Assembly: GCF_001623405.1 (NCBI RefSeq)
Contig: NZ_LUHG01000035.1
Coordinates: 1-37,199, forward strand
Reading direction: 5' to 3'
Length of the DNA stretch: 37,199 nt
From: Hydrotalea flava
Lineage (GTDB): Bacteria; Bacteroidota; Bacteroidia; Chitinophagales; Chitinophagaceae
The stretch's first letter is position 1; every line of letters begins with the position of its first letter. Below, piece after piece: positions 8,425 through 17,063 of the stretch. Under the pieces are notes generated by a model. That model was not told where the DNA came from, did no database searches, and saw only the letters and a list, made by a program, of their open reading frames with translations. A program made the translations under genes and the position numbers.

Positions 8425-11400
8425 TTATTTTCTGTTCCATTTTTCCTTTGTTCTATCCACAACATAATAAACCACCGGCACTATATAAACAGTTAGAACA
8501 AGTGAAGACAATAAACCACCTATTATTACCCATGCCAAACCATTTTTCCATTCGCTGGCACTTCCTTTAGCTATAGCAATAGGAAGCATACCAATCACCA
8601 TGGCGAACGTGGTCATTAATATAGGCCGCATTCTTGTTTTGCCTGCTTCTATTAAAGCATCTTTATAATACATTCCTTTTTCTTTAAGCTGGTTGGTAAA
8701 GTCCACAATCAATATGGCATTTTTTGTTACCAAACCCATCAGCATAATCAATCCTAATAAGGAGAAAAGGCTTAATTGATTCATTGATAAATTGAGTGCC
8801 AAAAATGCACCAATAATAGCTACCGGAATAGAAAACAATACCACAAAGGGATACACAAAGCTATCATACAGTGCCACCATAATGAGGTAAATTAATATGA
8901 ATGAAATGAGCAGTACTGAACCTAAGGCACCAAAACTATCGTCCTGTCTTTTTATATCTCCACCCCATGCCATTTCAATACCAACAGGTAGTGGATTTTT
9001 TTTCAAGTAACTGACTACGTCATCTGCTACGGTGCCGGAAGGGCGTCCCAAAGCATTTGCAGTAATAGTAACAGAGGGCTGCCGATCTTTTCTTTCTAAT
9101 AATGATGGGGCATTTTGCTGAACAATATTGGCAAATTGTTCTACTTTTACCGGTATTCCCTGTGGATTGATGATGTTTAATGTTTTGATATTTTCAAAGT
9201 TTTTTCTGTCCAGATTATCTAACCAAATTCGAACAGGATATTCAGTACCATCCTGTGTTAGAGTAGCATCTTCATTTCCGGTATAAGCCGTTCTTAAATT
9301 TAAACCTACATAACCCGTAGTTAAACCTAACCGTTGCATTTTATCTTTGTCGGGTATTACCTGATATTCCGGGCTTCCTTCTTCTACCGATAACTTTACA
9401 TTGTCTGCACCCGGTATTTTCTCAAGTGCAGTTTTTAAATTGTTGCCCGATTGCATTACGGTTTTTAAATCATTACCACTCAATGTAATTTCTATTGGAG
9501 CCGAACGCGGAATAAGGCCTAATGCAGCCATGGAGAAATTGATGCCTGGATAGCTGTTTTGTAAAGCGCCTCGCAATCTTATCATGAAGGCTTCTGTAGA
9601 TTCACCCCCTCTTTCTTTGGGGTCTTTTAACTGAACCGTAAATTCGGTTTTATTGACTGCACCCACACCAAGGCTGCCAATACCTGTACTCGGGCCACCT
9701 ATATTACTAAAAACCGTGGCTACTTCCGGTTGTGCAATAATAAAGTCTTCAATTTTTCTGGAAACAATATTGTTTTGCTGAAGTGCTGTAGTTTTATCAA
9801 ATTCTAAATACAAGCTAAACTTACCCTGATCTCCGGTTGCAATTAATTCTTTGCCAATAATACTCTGTTTCAGTATTACGCCTGTAAATACAAACAACAA
9901 AATAATAATACCAACGGTAATGAGTTTGTGATTTAATACCCATACCAGCTGCTTGCCATACCACTGTATAAAATTATCTATTTGCTTTTCAAACCAAAGT
10001 AAAAAACGATTGAAGAAGTTGGTTGGCTTCATATCTTCTGCTTTGCCTATTCTTGATGCTAACCAGGGTGTTAGGGTAAAGCCTACTAACAGGCTGGTTA
10101 ATGTAGAGGTTATTACTACAATTGAAAATTGCTTGAGCATATCTGCTACGAAAACCTGCAAGAACAAGATGGGAAGAAATACCACTACATCTACTAATGT
10201 GATTGACATTGCAGAAAAACCAATTTCCATTCTTCCTTCCAGTGCAGCTTCTCTCTTATTTTTCTTCATGTCTAAATGCCGCTGAATATTCTCTAAAACA
10301 ACTGTAGCGTCATCTACCAGGATACCTATGATTAATGACATGGCCAATAAGGTCATTAGGTTCAAAGTGTAGTTCAACAACCACATTACTGCAAATGCCG
10401 TAACCAATGAGGTAGGAATGGCAACAATAACAATGAGTGCATTGCGGTAACTGCGCAAAAACAATAGCATAACAACCGATACAAGAATTACGGCAAGGCT
10501 TAAATCAAACACAACTGAATTAACTGCTTCAATGGTATTGTTGGTGCTGTCATCTGCAATGGCAAATTGAACATTTGCTGCTTTGTTTTGCTGTTCTATG
10601 GTTTTAAGTTTGGCATGAATGGCTTTCGATACATCTACTGCATTGGCATCACCTTGTTTTTTTATTAATAATCCAATACCATTTTTACCATTATATCGGT
10701 TAACAGAGGTAATTTCTTTAATGCCATCTGTAACTGTGGCTACATCTTTTACATAAACAGGATTGCCTGGAGAAGGCATGGTAATTTGTACATCTTTAAT
10801 ATTTTGTATATGTGAAAATTTGCCGATTACCCGAACCGAATTACTAAGTGCATGTGTTTGAACCCTTCCAGCAGGAATATCTAACCCTGAATGATTAATG
10901 GCCTCCACTACCTGCAGCAAGGATACTTTGTACAGTTTTAATTTATCCTGATCTGCTTTAACTTGTATTTCACGTTCTTCTCCACCTAATATCGAAATAT
11001 CTGCAACACCTTTTATTTGTTGAATTTGAGGCAAATAATCATCTTTCATTTTTTGATAAAATACGGTAGCGGGTAAATTACTGGTAGCGCTGATTTGCAT
11101 AATGGGCAAATCGTTAGGAGATACCTTGCTCATTTCCGGACTTTGTACATCTTGTGGTAAATCTTTTCGGATATTATCAATATATCTTTGCGCATCCTGC
11201 ATGGTATTGTCTAAATTTGTACCATATTTCAGGTTAACAATTACAACAGATGCATTGGGTAATGATTTGGTAATCATATAATCTACCCCTTCAAGGTTAG
11301 AAAGGGCATCTTCAATTTTTTTTGAAACAGATGTTTCTACTTCTTCCGGCTCTGCACCCGGGTATATCGTTTTTATCACTACTACCGGCTGATTAAAATC

Positions 11401-11520
11401 GGGCATGAGTTCATAACTCAGATTTTTAAAACCAATGATGCCTAATAGTGTAAATAGCCCAAATAACACAATAATCAGTGATGGGCGTTTTATGGATATT
11501 TCTGTTATGTTCATGATCAA
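8425..11520 (-). CDS. RND multidrug efflux permease (HAE1/AcrB family)
   Basis: 1031 residues, full family length. It begins with the typical ITEISIKRPSLIIVLFGLF helix and PDFNQPVVVIKTIYPGAEPEEVE, and the relay-helix motif LVDDATVVLENI has two Asp (403, 404) of the proton pathway. Two repeats of six helices flanking large periplasmic loops can be seen, ending in the VIIGGLLSSLVLTVYIVPVVYY helix. The VDD pattern points to the hydrophobic/amphiphilic exporter class (drugs, dyes, fatty acids) and not the heavy-metal CzcA class. Gene order tolC, adaptor, permease on one strand argues for one tripartite pump. The gene is intact. Confidence 0.95.
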   Translation of the reverse strand: MIMNITEISIKRPSLIIVLFGLFTLLGIIGFKNLSYELMPDFNQPVVVIKTIYPGAEPEEVETSVSKKIEDALSNLEGVDYMITKSLPNASVVIVNLKYGTNLDNTMQDAQRYIDNIRKDLPQDVQSPEMSKVSPNDLPIMQISATSNLPATVFYQKMKDDYLPQIQQIKGVADISILGGEEREIQVKADQDKLKLYKVSLLQVVEAINHSGLDIPAGRVQTHALSNSVRVIGKFSHIQNIKDVQITMPSPGNPVYVKDVATVTDGIKEITSVNRYNGKNGIGLLIKKQGDANAVDVSKAIHAKLKTIEQQNKAANVQFAIADDSTNNTIEAVNSVVFDLSLAVILVSVVMLLFLRSYRNALIVIVAIPTSLVTAFAVMWLLNYTLNLMTLLAMSLIIGILVDDATVVLENIQRHLDMKKNKREAALEGRMEIGFSAMSITLVDVVVFLPILFLQVFVADMLKQFSIVVITSTLTSLLVGFTLTPWLASRIGKAEDMKPTNFFNRFLLWFEKQIDNFIQWYGKQLVWVLNHKLITVGIIILLFVFTGVILKQSIIGKELIATGDQGKFSLYLEFDKTTALQQNNIVSRKIEDFIIAQPEVATVFSNIGGPSTGIGSLGVGAVNKTEFTVQLKDPKERGGESTEAFMIRLRGALQNSYPGINFSMAALGLIPRSAPIEITLSGNDLKTVMQSGNNLKTALEKIPGADNVKLSVEEGSPEYQVIPDKDKMQRLGLTTGYVGLNLRTAYTGNEDATLTQDGTEYPVRIWLDNLDRKNFENIKTLNIINPQGIPVKVEQFANIVQQNAPSLLERKDRQPSVTITANALGRPSGTVADDVVSYLKKNPLPVGIEMAWGGDIKRQDDSFGALGSVLLISFILIYLIMVALYDSFVYPFVVLFSIPVAIIGAFLALNLSMNQLSLFSLLGLIMLMGLVTKNAILIVDFTNQLKEKGMYYKDALIEAGKTRMRPILMTTFAMVIGMLPIAIAKGSASEWKNGLAWVIIGGLLSSLVLTVYIVPVVYYVVDRTKEKWNRK

Positions 11521-11550
11521 TTACGAATTAAAAATTACGAATTGCAATTC
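11519..11550. repeat. Short AT-rich ATTACGAATT direct repeat
   Basis: ATTACGAATT occurs twice within 32 bp just upstream of the permease start, and the related TTAATTCGTAATT lies at 11904-11916 after the adaptor gene. Simple interspersed intergenic repeat; no function can be assigned. Confidence 0.4.
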
Positions 11551-11646
11551 TTTATAATGATTTTTTTTGTAAGAATGAACAGATTTTAGCTGCAATACTT
11601 AAAAAAGGTTTCAAATGCACGATGGGTTAAATACTCTGTTTCATAT

Positions 11647-11880
11647 TTATTGAACTGCTTTATTGGTAAATACCTTCTCTTGCTTGTTTATTTGCAATTC
11701 TCTACAGGTTAAAAAAACTATTATCAACAACACTACAACAGCTGCTTTCATACTAATACGTATGCTGCTTTCCGGCATTAATAGTTGTTTCGACAAAACA
11801 ATTTTTTGCAGATCATCAATTATACTTTTATATAAATTCATTATTCTGCTTTCGGTGGCAAATAATTTTTCCTGAATCAT
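11647..11880 (-). CDS. Small single-pass membrane protein inside the efflux operon
   Basis: 77 residues, not recognised. It has a polar, helical N-terminal half (about 1-40) and one transmembrane segment (KAAVVVLLIIVFLTC, about 45-59), then a basic tail. It fits between the adaptor (44 bp upstream) and the permease (126 bp downstream) on the same strand, which favours a real gene, possibly a small pump accessory like those known for other RND systems. No family match supports it, so a chance open frame remains possible. Confidence 0.38.
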   Translation of the reverse strand: MIQEKLFATESRIMNLYKSIIDDLQKIVLSKQLLMPESSIRISMKAAVVVLLIIVFLTCRELQINKQEKVFTNKAVQ

Positions 11881-11924
11881 ATAATTATTATTTATTTTAT
11901 TTATTAATTCGTAATTCCCAATTT

Positions 11925-12977
11925 TTAATGATGAATTGAAACATTTGCTCCTTCATACAGGTTAATGAGTCCACTTGTAATAACGATATCTCCGGGGATT
12001 AAACCATCAGCAACAATAATTTGGTTATTGTTTCTGGAAGCAATAACGATATTTTGAAGAACTACCTTGCCATTTTTAACTACATAAACCTGCGGTTGAA
12101 TATCAGAACCAACAACTGCATTACCCGGAATAACAATGGCAGGTTGTGGGAAAGCATTGTTGATGTAAACTTTTCCAAACATGCCCGCTTTTATTTTAAA
12201 ATCAGGCGTATTATTCAATGTAAACTGAACCGGATATAAATTGCCGACTCCACTTTTACTACCAATAAGGGTAACCTTACCTGATAGGTTTAATTCAGGA
12301 AATATATCTGCCTGAATGGGGTAGGTATTGTTGGTTTTAAAAAATGGTAAATCATTTTCAGGAACATTAATGGTAAATTTTAATCGTGAAAGGTCTGTGA
12401 TTTGTAGTAAAGGCATACCCGGTGCAGCAAATGCTCCAATTTCATTGAACTTCATGGTAACAATTCCATTGAATGGGGCTCTGATGGTTGTCTTTGCTAT
12501 CTGTTCCAAAAGAGTGTTGCGTTGTATTTTGGCAGATTGTAAGGCCAATTGTACTTTTTCTAATTGTATGCCCTGAATGGCATCGGCATTTGAGAGGATG
12601 CCATATCTTTTAACATCGTCTTCCAATCCTTTTATTTGCACTTCTACTGTTTGTAATTGCAATTGTAGCAGCGCATTATCTAATTGAACAACGGGCTGCC
12701 ATTTTTGTACATAACTTCCCTCATGTACTTCAATGGTATTGATTTTACCCTGCAGCTCAGAACTGATTTTTGAATCCATAAAAGCATCAAAATTTCCGGT
12801 ATAACTCTTTTTGATGTCTTCCTTAGTCAGATGCACTGTATCTGCCAGTACCAGAATTGGCTGTTCTTTATTATAATGATAGATCTTAGCTTCCGCAGTT
12901 TTTTTATTACTCATTAATTTGGCAATTACAATGGCTGTAATGGCAAGAAGCGTAATGGTATAAAGTATTTTTTTCAT
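11925..12977 (-). CDS. RND efflux periplasmic adaptor (membrane fusion protein)
   Basis: 350 residues. A single N-terminal membrane segment (ILYTITLLAITAIVIAKLM) without a lipobox anchors it, in contrast to the lipoprotein adaptor at 202. Then come the lipoyl half SSELQGKINTIEVHEGSYVQKW, a short helical hairpin (about 100-145), the second half TTIRAPFNGIVTMKFNEIGAFAAPG and the barrel domains, in HlyD/AcrA order. It starts 10 bp after the tolC-like stop and precedes the permease, so it links these two in the pump. Confidence 0.92.
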   Translation of the reverse strand: MKKILYTITLLAITAIVIAKLMSNKKTAEAKIYHYNKEQPILVLADTVHLTKEDIKKSYTGNFDAFMDSKISSELQGKINTIEVHEGSYVQKWQPVVQLDNALLQLQLQTVEVQIKGLEDDVKRYGILSNADAIQGIQLEKVQLALQSAKIQRNTLLEQIAKTTIRAPFNGIVTMKFNEIGAFAAPGMPLLQITDLSRLKFTINVPENDLPFFKTNNTYPIQADIFPELNLSGKVTLIGSKSGVGNLYPVQFTLNNTPDFKIKAGMFGKVYINNAFPQPAIVIPGNAVVGSDIQPQVYVVKNGKVVLQNIVIASRNNNQIIVADGLIPGDIVITSGLINLYEGANVSIHH

Positions 12978-12987
12978 TGTTAAAAGA

Positions 12988-14289
12988 TTATTTATTTAGA
13001 AGGTTTCCGGTTAGTTTTTTGTTTTCTAATTCTGCCCTGCTTAAAGCAATGAGTGCATCTATATAATTTTTTTGTGCCTCTCTCACAGCATTATCTGCCT
13101 GTAATACATCTGTTAATGTGGCTATACCTTCTTTTTTTTGAAGCAGGGTATTGGTGTAAATATTTTGTGCAAGATTGATTTGTTGTTGAATGGTAACAAG
13201 ATTCCTTTTGGCAATATTTAACTGGTAAACGTTATTCTCTTTATCTACTTCATTTTTGTCTTTTATCATAGCCAATTTTGTATTGGCTTTTTCAATTTCA
13301 ATTTCCTTACCCTTAATTTTTTTCTTAACACTATTACCAGTATATAAAGGCAGTATAGCCTGCACTCCGGCATACCCTAAAGGATAAAATTTTATAAAAT
13401 CATTTGCGTCAGTATTGGCGAATCCGGTAGTGCCATAAAATCCGTTCAAATTGATGATGGGAAGTTTAGATTTTTGCAGTGTGTTTTTTTCTGACTGTAA
13501 AAAATTTATTTGCTTTTCTGCTAATTTAACTTCAGTAAGTGCATCATCTTTTTGATGACTGTTTGTGTTACTGTGCGTATGAGGCATTATATTGATATTT
13601 TTTTCCTGTGGAAATCCAATTAAAAACTTTAAAATATTAGTTACCTGTTGGTATTGGCTTTCAACTGTTTCTTTTTGTGTTTGTAATTGGGCCAACTGTA
13701 AATTAATTTTTTGTACATCGGTACCCGTAGCCATTTTTTGCTGATATAGCAATTGCATGATACTTAATAAGTTTTTACTATTTACAATATTGCTGTCAGT
13801 AAAGGATAGTTGGCTTAATAAGACTTGCGCATTGTAATACACATTCGATACTTCCATAACAATATCTTCCTGCGATTTTATTTTTTGAAGAACTGCTATT
13901 TCAGTGCCTGTTGCTATTGATGTAATGGTAGCTTTTAATGCCGGATTGTACAGTGGATAAGTAAGTTGAACATTGGCATTCAGGTTATGTGGAACACCAA
14001 ATTGTGCTTCTTTATAAGTGCCTGCCGGGCCGCCAAATACACCTGCAGGCAACAACTGGTAAGGAAGATTGGTATAATACCGGTAGTCAATTGCTGTATT
14101 AATTTTTGGCATAAGGCCGGCTTTAACTTCTGAAACCTTTTCATTTGCCTGCAAAACATCATAATTAGCAATTTTAACAGTATAATTATTTTTGACAGCA
14201 GAATCTATGCATGCCTGCAGGCTCATTACCTGGCCGAAACTTCCAATCGATAGAATTGAAAGTGATACAAAGAATAACAGTTGTTTCAT
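12988..14289 (-). CDS. TolC-family outer-membrane efflux channel
   Basis: 433 residues from the start chosen at 14289 (MKQLLFFVSLSILSIGSFGQ), which directly gives a signal peptide; the longer open frame to 14373 adds a polar leader lying close to the TetR operator, so I reject it. Two repeats of long helical OEP segments rich in Gln, Asn and Lys are seen, with the typical LQACIDSAVKNNYTVKIANYDVLQANEKV start and GIATLTDVLQADNAVREAQKNYIDALIAL near the end. It forms the outer-membrane duct of the tripartite pump with the adaptor 10 bp downstream and the RND permease. Confidence 0.92.
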   Translation of the reverse strand: MKQLLFFVSLSILSIGSFGQVMSLQACIDSAVKNNYTVKIANYDVLQANEKVSEVKAGLMPKINTAIDYRYYTNLPYQLLPAGVFGGPAGTYKEAQFGVPHNLNANVQLTYPLYNPALKATITSIATGTEIAVLQKIKSQEDIVMEVSNVYYNAQVLLSQLSFTDSNIVNSKNLLSIMQLLYQQKMATGTDVQKINLQLAQLQTQKETVESQYQQVTNILKFLIGFPQEKNINIMPHTHSNTNSHQKDDALTEVKLAEKQINFLQSEKNTLQKSKLPIINLNGFYGTTGFANTDANDFIKFYPLGYAGVQAILPLYTGNSVKKKIKGKEIEIEKANTKLAMIKDKNEVDKENNVYQLNIAKRNLVTIQQQINLAQNIYTNTLLQKKEGIATLTDVLQADNAVREAQKNYIDALIALSRAELENKKLTGNLLNK

Positions 14290-14392
14290 GTTTATTTTTA
14301 TTGTTTTTGAATTGTCACATGGAATTCCCCTATAATCATTCCGGTTGTTATTCAGGATTTTATTATGGCTCATTTCATAATTGTATCATTAA

Positions 14393-14406
14393 AGTGAATA
14401 TTCACT
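14393..14406. promoter_or_regulatory. Probable TetR operator before the tolC-adaptor-RND operon
   Basis: Perfect 14-bp palindrome AGTGAATATTCACT, 103 bp upstream of the tolC start and 20 bp after the cupin stop. Its 12-bp core GTGAATATTCAC is repeated exactly at 16764-16775, before the group that includes the tetR gene. Two perfect copies placed at two promoters of the same region make a shared repressor site the best reading. Confidence 0.72.
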
Positions 14407-14426
14407 AACATTTTGTTTAAAAAAAT

Positions 14427-14714
14427 TTACTTTATCAGTAAGAAGCTGCTATCGTCCTTCGCAGTTACCCAATACTTCACCATGGGTTCAATTTTTATGA
14501 ATTCGCCTGGCAATAAAATTTCTTTTACTCCTTTTTCATTTTCAAAAACTGCATTGCCTGAAATGTAAATCAAAACAGTAGGCACTTTGGTGATATGTTT
14601 TTTCAATTGGTGGTTTTGTAATATCTTCAAAGCAGTAGCAGTTCCTTCATTTCCTTTAAAGAATGGTATTGCGGTAACTGTTTTTTCATTGCTTAGTAAA
14701 TCTTTTATTTTCAT
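14427..14714 (-). CDS. Small single-domain cupin protein
   Basis: 95 residues. The chain follows the cupin barrel: LKILQNHQLKKHITKVPTVLIYISGNAVF (motif 1, with K-H-x-T before a Pro and a Gly turn), then LLPGEFIKIEP (motif 2) and a final strand. Only a few possible metal ligands are present, so metal binding and catalysis are uncertain. It is a cytosolic protein by lack of signal. It follows the heme-lipoprotein gene at 65 bp and directly precedes the operator of the efflux operon; a small-molecule sensing or stress role is only inference. Confidence 0.72.
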   Translation of the reverse strand: MKIKDLLSNEKTVTAIPFFKGNEGTATALKILQNHQLKKHITKVPTVLIYISGNAVFENEKGVKEILLPGEFIKIEPMVKYWVTAKDDSSFLLIK

Positions 14715-14779
14715 TTCATATAATTTTATTGTTTATTCATGGTGACCACCCATAAACCTCTTATTTTATTTGGGCCATT

Positions 14780-15352
14780 TCATGTTGCTGTATCAGCAAA
14801 GTATAGTTTATGGATTTCTTGCAGCGTTTTTGGATCAATATCTGTACCTTTTTTTCCATGGCACTGCATACACAAAGTATTCGTAACAATTGGATAGTAG
14901 CCCACTATTTGACCATTCAATTCAACAACTTTAGGTTGAGGTGTTATGCCATGCTTCATGTTTTCTTTCAACAATTCTATCTGTGCCCATTCATTTTCAT
15001 TGGCCTTGTTAGCAGGATTTCTGTTTTTGTCTGAAACCCTTTTGAGTACAGTATGTAAAATTTTTGACATGCTATCTGTAATAGGGCATGCCTGCGTGTT
15101 ACAAAACTGCATAGTATATACGGTACCTCCTTTATGTATGGATTCTTTCAAATTTTTGGCTAATGCCATCTGTGCTTCTGCTGCAATTTTTTTTCTAAGA
15201 GACGTATAATCGGTTTGACTTTCTGCCAGATTTACTTCTTTGTGTTTTTTAACCTTACTTTCTGAATTGCTTAGTTGCTTTTCATTGCTGTTATTATTGC
15301 AACTAAAAAGAAACATAATAGCTAATACCGGGAAAACAATTTTATTTCTCAT
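14780..15352 (-). CDS. Lipoprotein with DUF3365 (Tll0287-like) heme-binding domain
   Basis: 190 residues from MRNKIVFP at 15352, chosen because it gives a clean lipoprotein signal with FLFSC. The longer frame to 15385 only adds a polar leader. The mature part matches DUF3365: LHTVLKRVSDKNRNPANKANENEW, then YYPIVTNTLCMQCHGK, where CMQCH (161-165 in this numbering) is a c-type heme attachment site. The family acts as periplasmic redox or ligand sensors or electron carriers. The start overlaps the upstream membrane gene by 11 bp, so they are co-transcribed. Confidence 0.82.
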   Translation of the reverse strand: MRNKIVFPVLAIMFLFSCNNNSNEKQLSNSESKVKKHKEVNLAESQTDYTSLRKKIAAEAQMALAKNLKESIHKGGTVYTMQFCNTQACPITDSMSKILHTVLKRVSDKNRNPANKANENEWAQIELLKENMKHGITPQPKVVELNGQIVGYYPIVTNTLCMQCHGKKGTDIDPKTLQEIHKLYFADTAT

Positions 15353-15740
15353 ATTGATTATTATTTGATATTTTAAAATATGCAATGGCTGTAAATACTA
15401 CTGTTACCAAAATTTTAAAGATTATTGCCACGATGGTTTTTGTTTCGTAAATACCTCCTGCTTTGATATGTATCCATAATCCTATAAAAGCTATAAGCAA
15501 AATAAGAGCAGCAATCATTAATGGTTGTATAGTCCATTTTTTTGATTTCATAAATCTGTAAGCAGCAAATAAGTATAGCAGACTACTGATGAAATTTGCC
15601 CATACTACCAACAACACATAATTACCCTCCTTTGCTCTAATACCGAACAGATCAAATATTACGGAAGTGCTCAGGAATAAAGTAAGCAGCCCAAATGCGC
15701 TTAGTGCAATTACAAGTATATAGGAAAAATATTTTTTCAT
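15342..15740 (-). CDS. Four-helix membrane protein
   Basis: 132 residues, not assigned to a named family. Four hydrophobic helices can be seen (about 5-25, 40-62, 73-92, 103-125), the last ending in a polar tail. It starts on the 1-bp stop/start overlap with tetR (TAATG) and overlaps the heme-lipoprotein gene by 11 bp, so its translation is coupled to both. It may serve as the membrane partner of the heme lipoprotein, which is inference from position. Confidence 0.68.
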   Translation of the reverse strand: MKKYFSYILVIALSAFGLLTLFLSTSVIFDLFGIRAKEGNYVLLVVWANFISSLLYLFAAYRFMKSKKWTIQPLMIAALILLIAFIGLWIHIKAGGIYETKTIVAIIFKILVTVVFTAIAYFKISNNNQYEK

Positions 15741-16330
15741 TACTTTTTAATTAAGGTAAGTATGGATTGTAACATATTATCGCCATTCCTTTTAATATCA
15801 AACTGAAAAGCTGCGATTCGCCATTTAAACATTTGCAGCCGAAAAGTACCCATTACAATGTGCATCAATTCTTCAGTAGTAATGGAATTCGTAAATAAGC
15901 CTTTTTGCTGCCCTTCTATTATAACCGGCATAAGATGTTTCATTTTTACCTGCATTATTTTAGAGATAGCTTCATTGATTGCTTCACTTTCTTCCATCAG
16001 CCCATCTGAAAATACTGCCACTACGAAGTGAGGATTTTTCTTGAAAAATAAAAACTGACTTTGAAACAACGCTATGAATTTTTCTTCAGGCTTTTGTGTT
16101 GATAGAATCACTTTGCTTAAACGTTCATCCATATTCTCCGCAAGATATTCAAGCATGGCAATGATGATTGCTTCCTTGCTGGCAAAATGGCGATAGATGG
16201 CACTTTCGGAAAATTGCATTTCCTTAGCCAGATTTTTAATGGTTAGTCCGCTTACACCGGAATTTGATAATATTCTGCCTGCAGCTTCTATGATTTCTTT
16301 TTGTCTGTCTGAAATTTTTTCTACTAACAT
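15740..16330 (-). CDS. TetR-family transcriptional repressor
   Basis: 196 residues. Residues about 8-55 form the TetR helix-turn-helix: RQKEIIEAAGRILSNSGVSGLTIKNLAKEMQFSESAIYRHFASKEAII. The C-terminal part is a helical ligand domain with the variable sequence usual for the family. It lies inside an operon with a membrane gene (2 bp upstream, broken), a second membrane gene, a heme lipoprotein and a cupin. The palindrome GTGAATATTCAC before this operon and again before tolC is a likely binding site, so it would repress both itself and the efflux pump until a ligand binds. Ligand unknown. Confidence 0.9.
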   Translation of the reverse strand: MLVEKISDRQKEIIEAAGRILSNSGVSGLTIKNLAKEMQFSESAIYRHFASKEAIIIAMLEYLAENMDERLSKVILSTQKPEEKFIALFQSQFLFFKKNPHFVVAVFSDGLMEESEAINEAISKIMQVKMKHLMPVIIEGQQKGLFTNSITTEELMHIVMGTFRLQMFKWRIAAFQFDIKRNGDNMLQSILTLIKK

Positions 16331-16331
16331 T

Positions 16332-16746
16332 TTATACCGCTTTTATGATTTTCATTTTATAAAAAGAGATGCCAAGCCAAATTACAGAGGCTGTCATAGC
16401 AATAGCGCCTATTAATACCAAAGCCGGAGGCAAGCCCAGGTATTACTTCAGATAAAATACCAATTGGCATGAGCAATTCTGTTAAAGCAAGCCAGGAGAT
16501 GGCTTTAACATTTTGAAGTTGTTTGCTAAAGTGGAGTAATAAATAACCGATAAGGATATTTAGGAACGCAAACAGATTGCCGTGAACATGGGCAAATCTT
16601 GTTTCAAAATGCTTTCCTATACTATATGAATTCACCCACTCTACTTTGCCCGGTGCGAAGTCCCTTAAATAAATCAAGAGAAAACTGTATGCCATAAAAA
16701 ATCCCATTACAAAAAAATCAATGGCTATGTTATTTTTTTCGTTCAT
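16332..16746 (-). pseudogene. Four-helix membrane protein gene with one frameshift
   Basis: The frame from 16746 gives membrane helices (FFVMGFFMAYSFLLIYL; HVHGNLFAFLNILIGYLLLHF; ISWLALTELLMPIGILSEVI) and then turns into polar, unlikely sequence. Shifting frame close to 16435-16443 (around a GGG run) restores a clean fourth helix, LPPALVLIGAIAMTASVIWLGISFY, ending at TAA 16332-16334, one base before the tetR start. That precise fit to the operon shows the shifted reading is ancestral. His residues in HVHGN may bind a cofactor, unproven. Could be a sequencing error, in which case the gene is intact. Confidence 0.75.
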
Positions 16747-16763
16747 GATTTAAATTTTAGTTT

Positions 16764-16775
16764 GTGAATATTCAC
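16764..16775. promoter_or_regulatory. Probable TetR operator with Bacteroidota-type promoter boxes
   Basis: Perfect 12-bp palindrome GTGAATATTCAC upstream of the tetR operon, identical to the core at 14394-14405. On the minus strand it lies between TTTTG (16783-16779) and TAAAATTTA (16759-16751), spaced by 19 bp, which resembles the Bacteroidota -33 TTTG and -7 TAnnTTTG boxes. Repression by blocking the spacer is the natural reading. The transcript would begin within a few bases of the start at 16746, or a later start (M14, 16707) is used. Confidence 0.68.
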
Positions 16776-17063
16776 TCACAAAAATAATAAAAAATTTGAA
16801 ATATCCAATTTTATTTTAAATGTGTAGCATGGGACTTTTGTGGGCAGGAAATATTTTCCTTACAGACCTGCTATTTGATTAGAATTCAGGTCATTAAATC
16901 ATGACGTCATCAATAGATTGTAAAAAAAGCAGCAGATGTTATTTCAGTTGTAGATTGTTTTTATATAATTATATATGGGTAACAACAAAATGTAATCATC
17001 ATTTTTATAGTAAGTCAGCTGATTTTACGATAAAAGCAATAAAAAAATGATTGAGCCTGAATT
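16776..17063. other. Intergenic stretch with one CRE-like palindrome
   Basis: No gene visible. The perfect 10-bp palindrome ATGACGTCAT lies at 16901-16910. The rest is AT-rich spacer between the broken lipoprotein gene and the tetR operon promoter. Confidence 0.45.

Noticed and set aside
9953-10285. 110-codon frame on the plus strand
   Set aside because: Antisense shadow within the RND permease gene.
14290-14373. Longer tolC start
   Set aside because: The leader is polar and would hide the signal peptide; the operator lies just before it.
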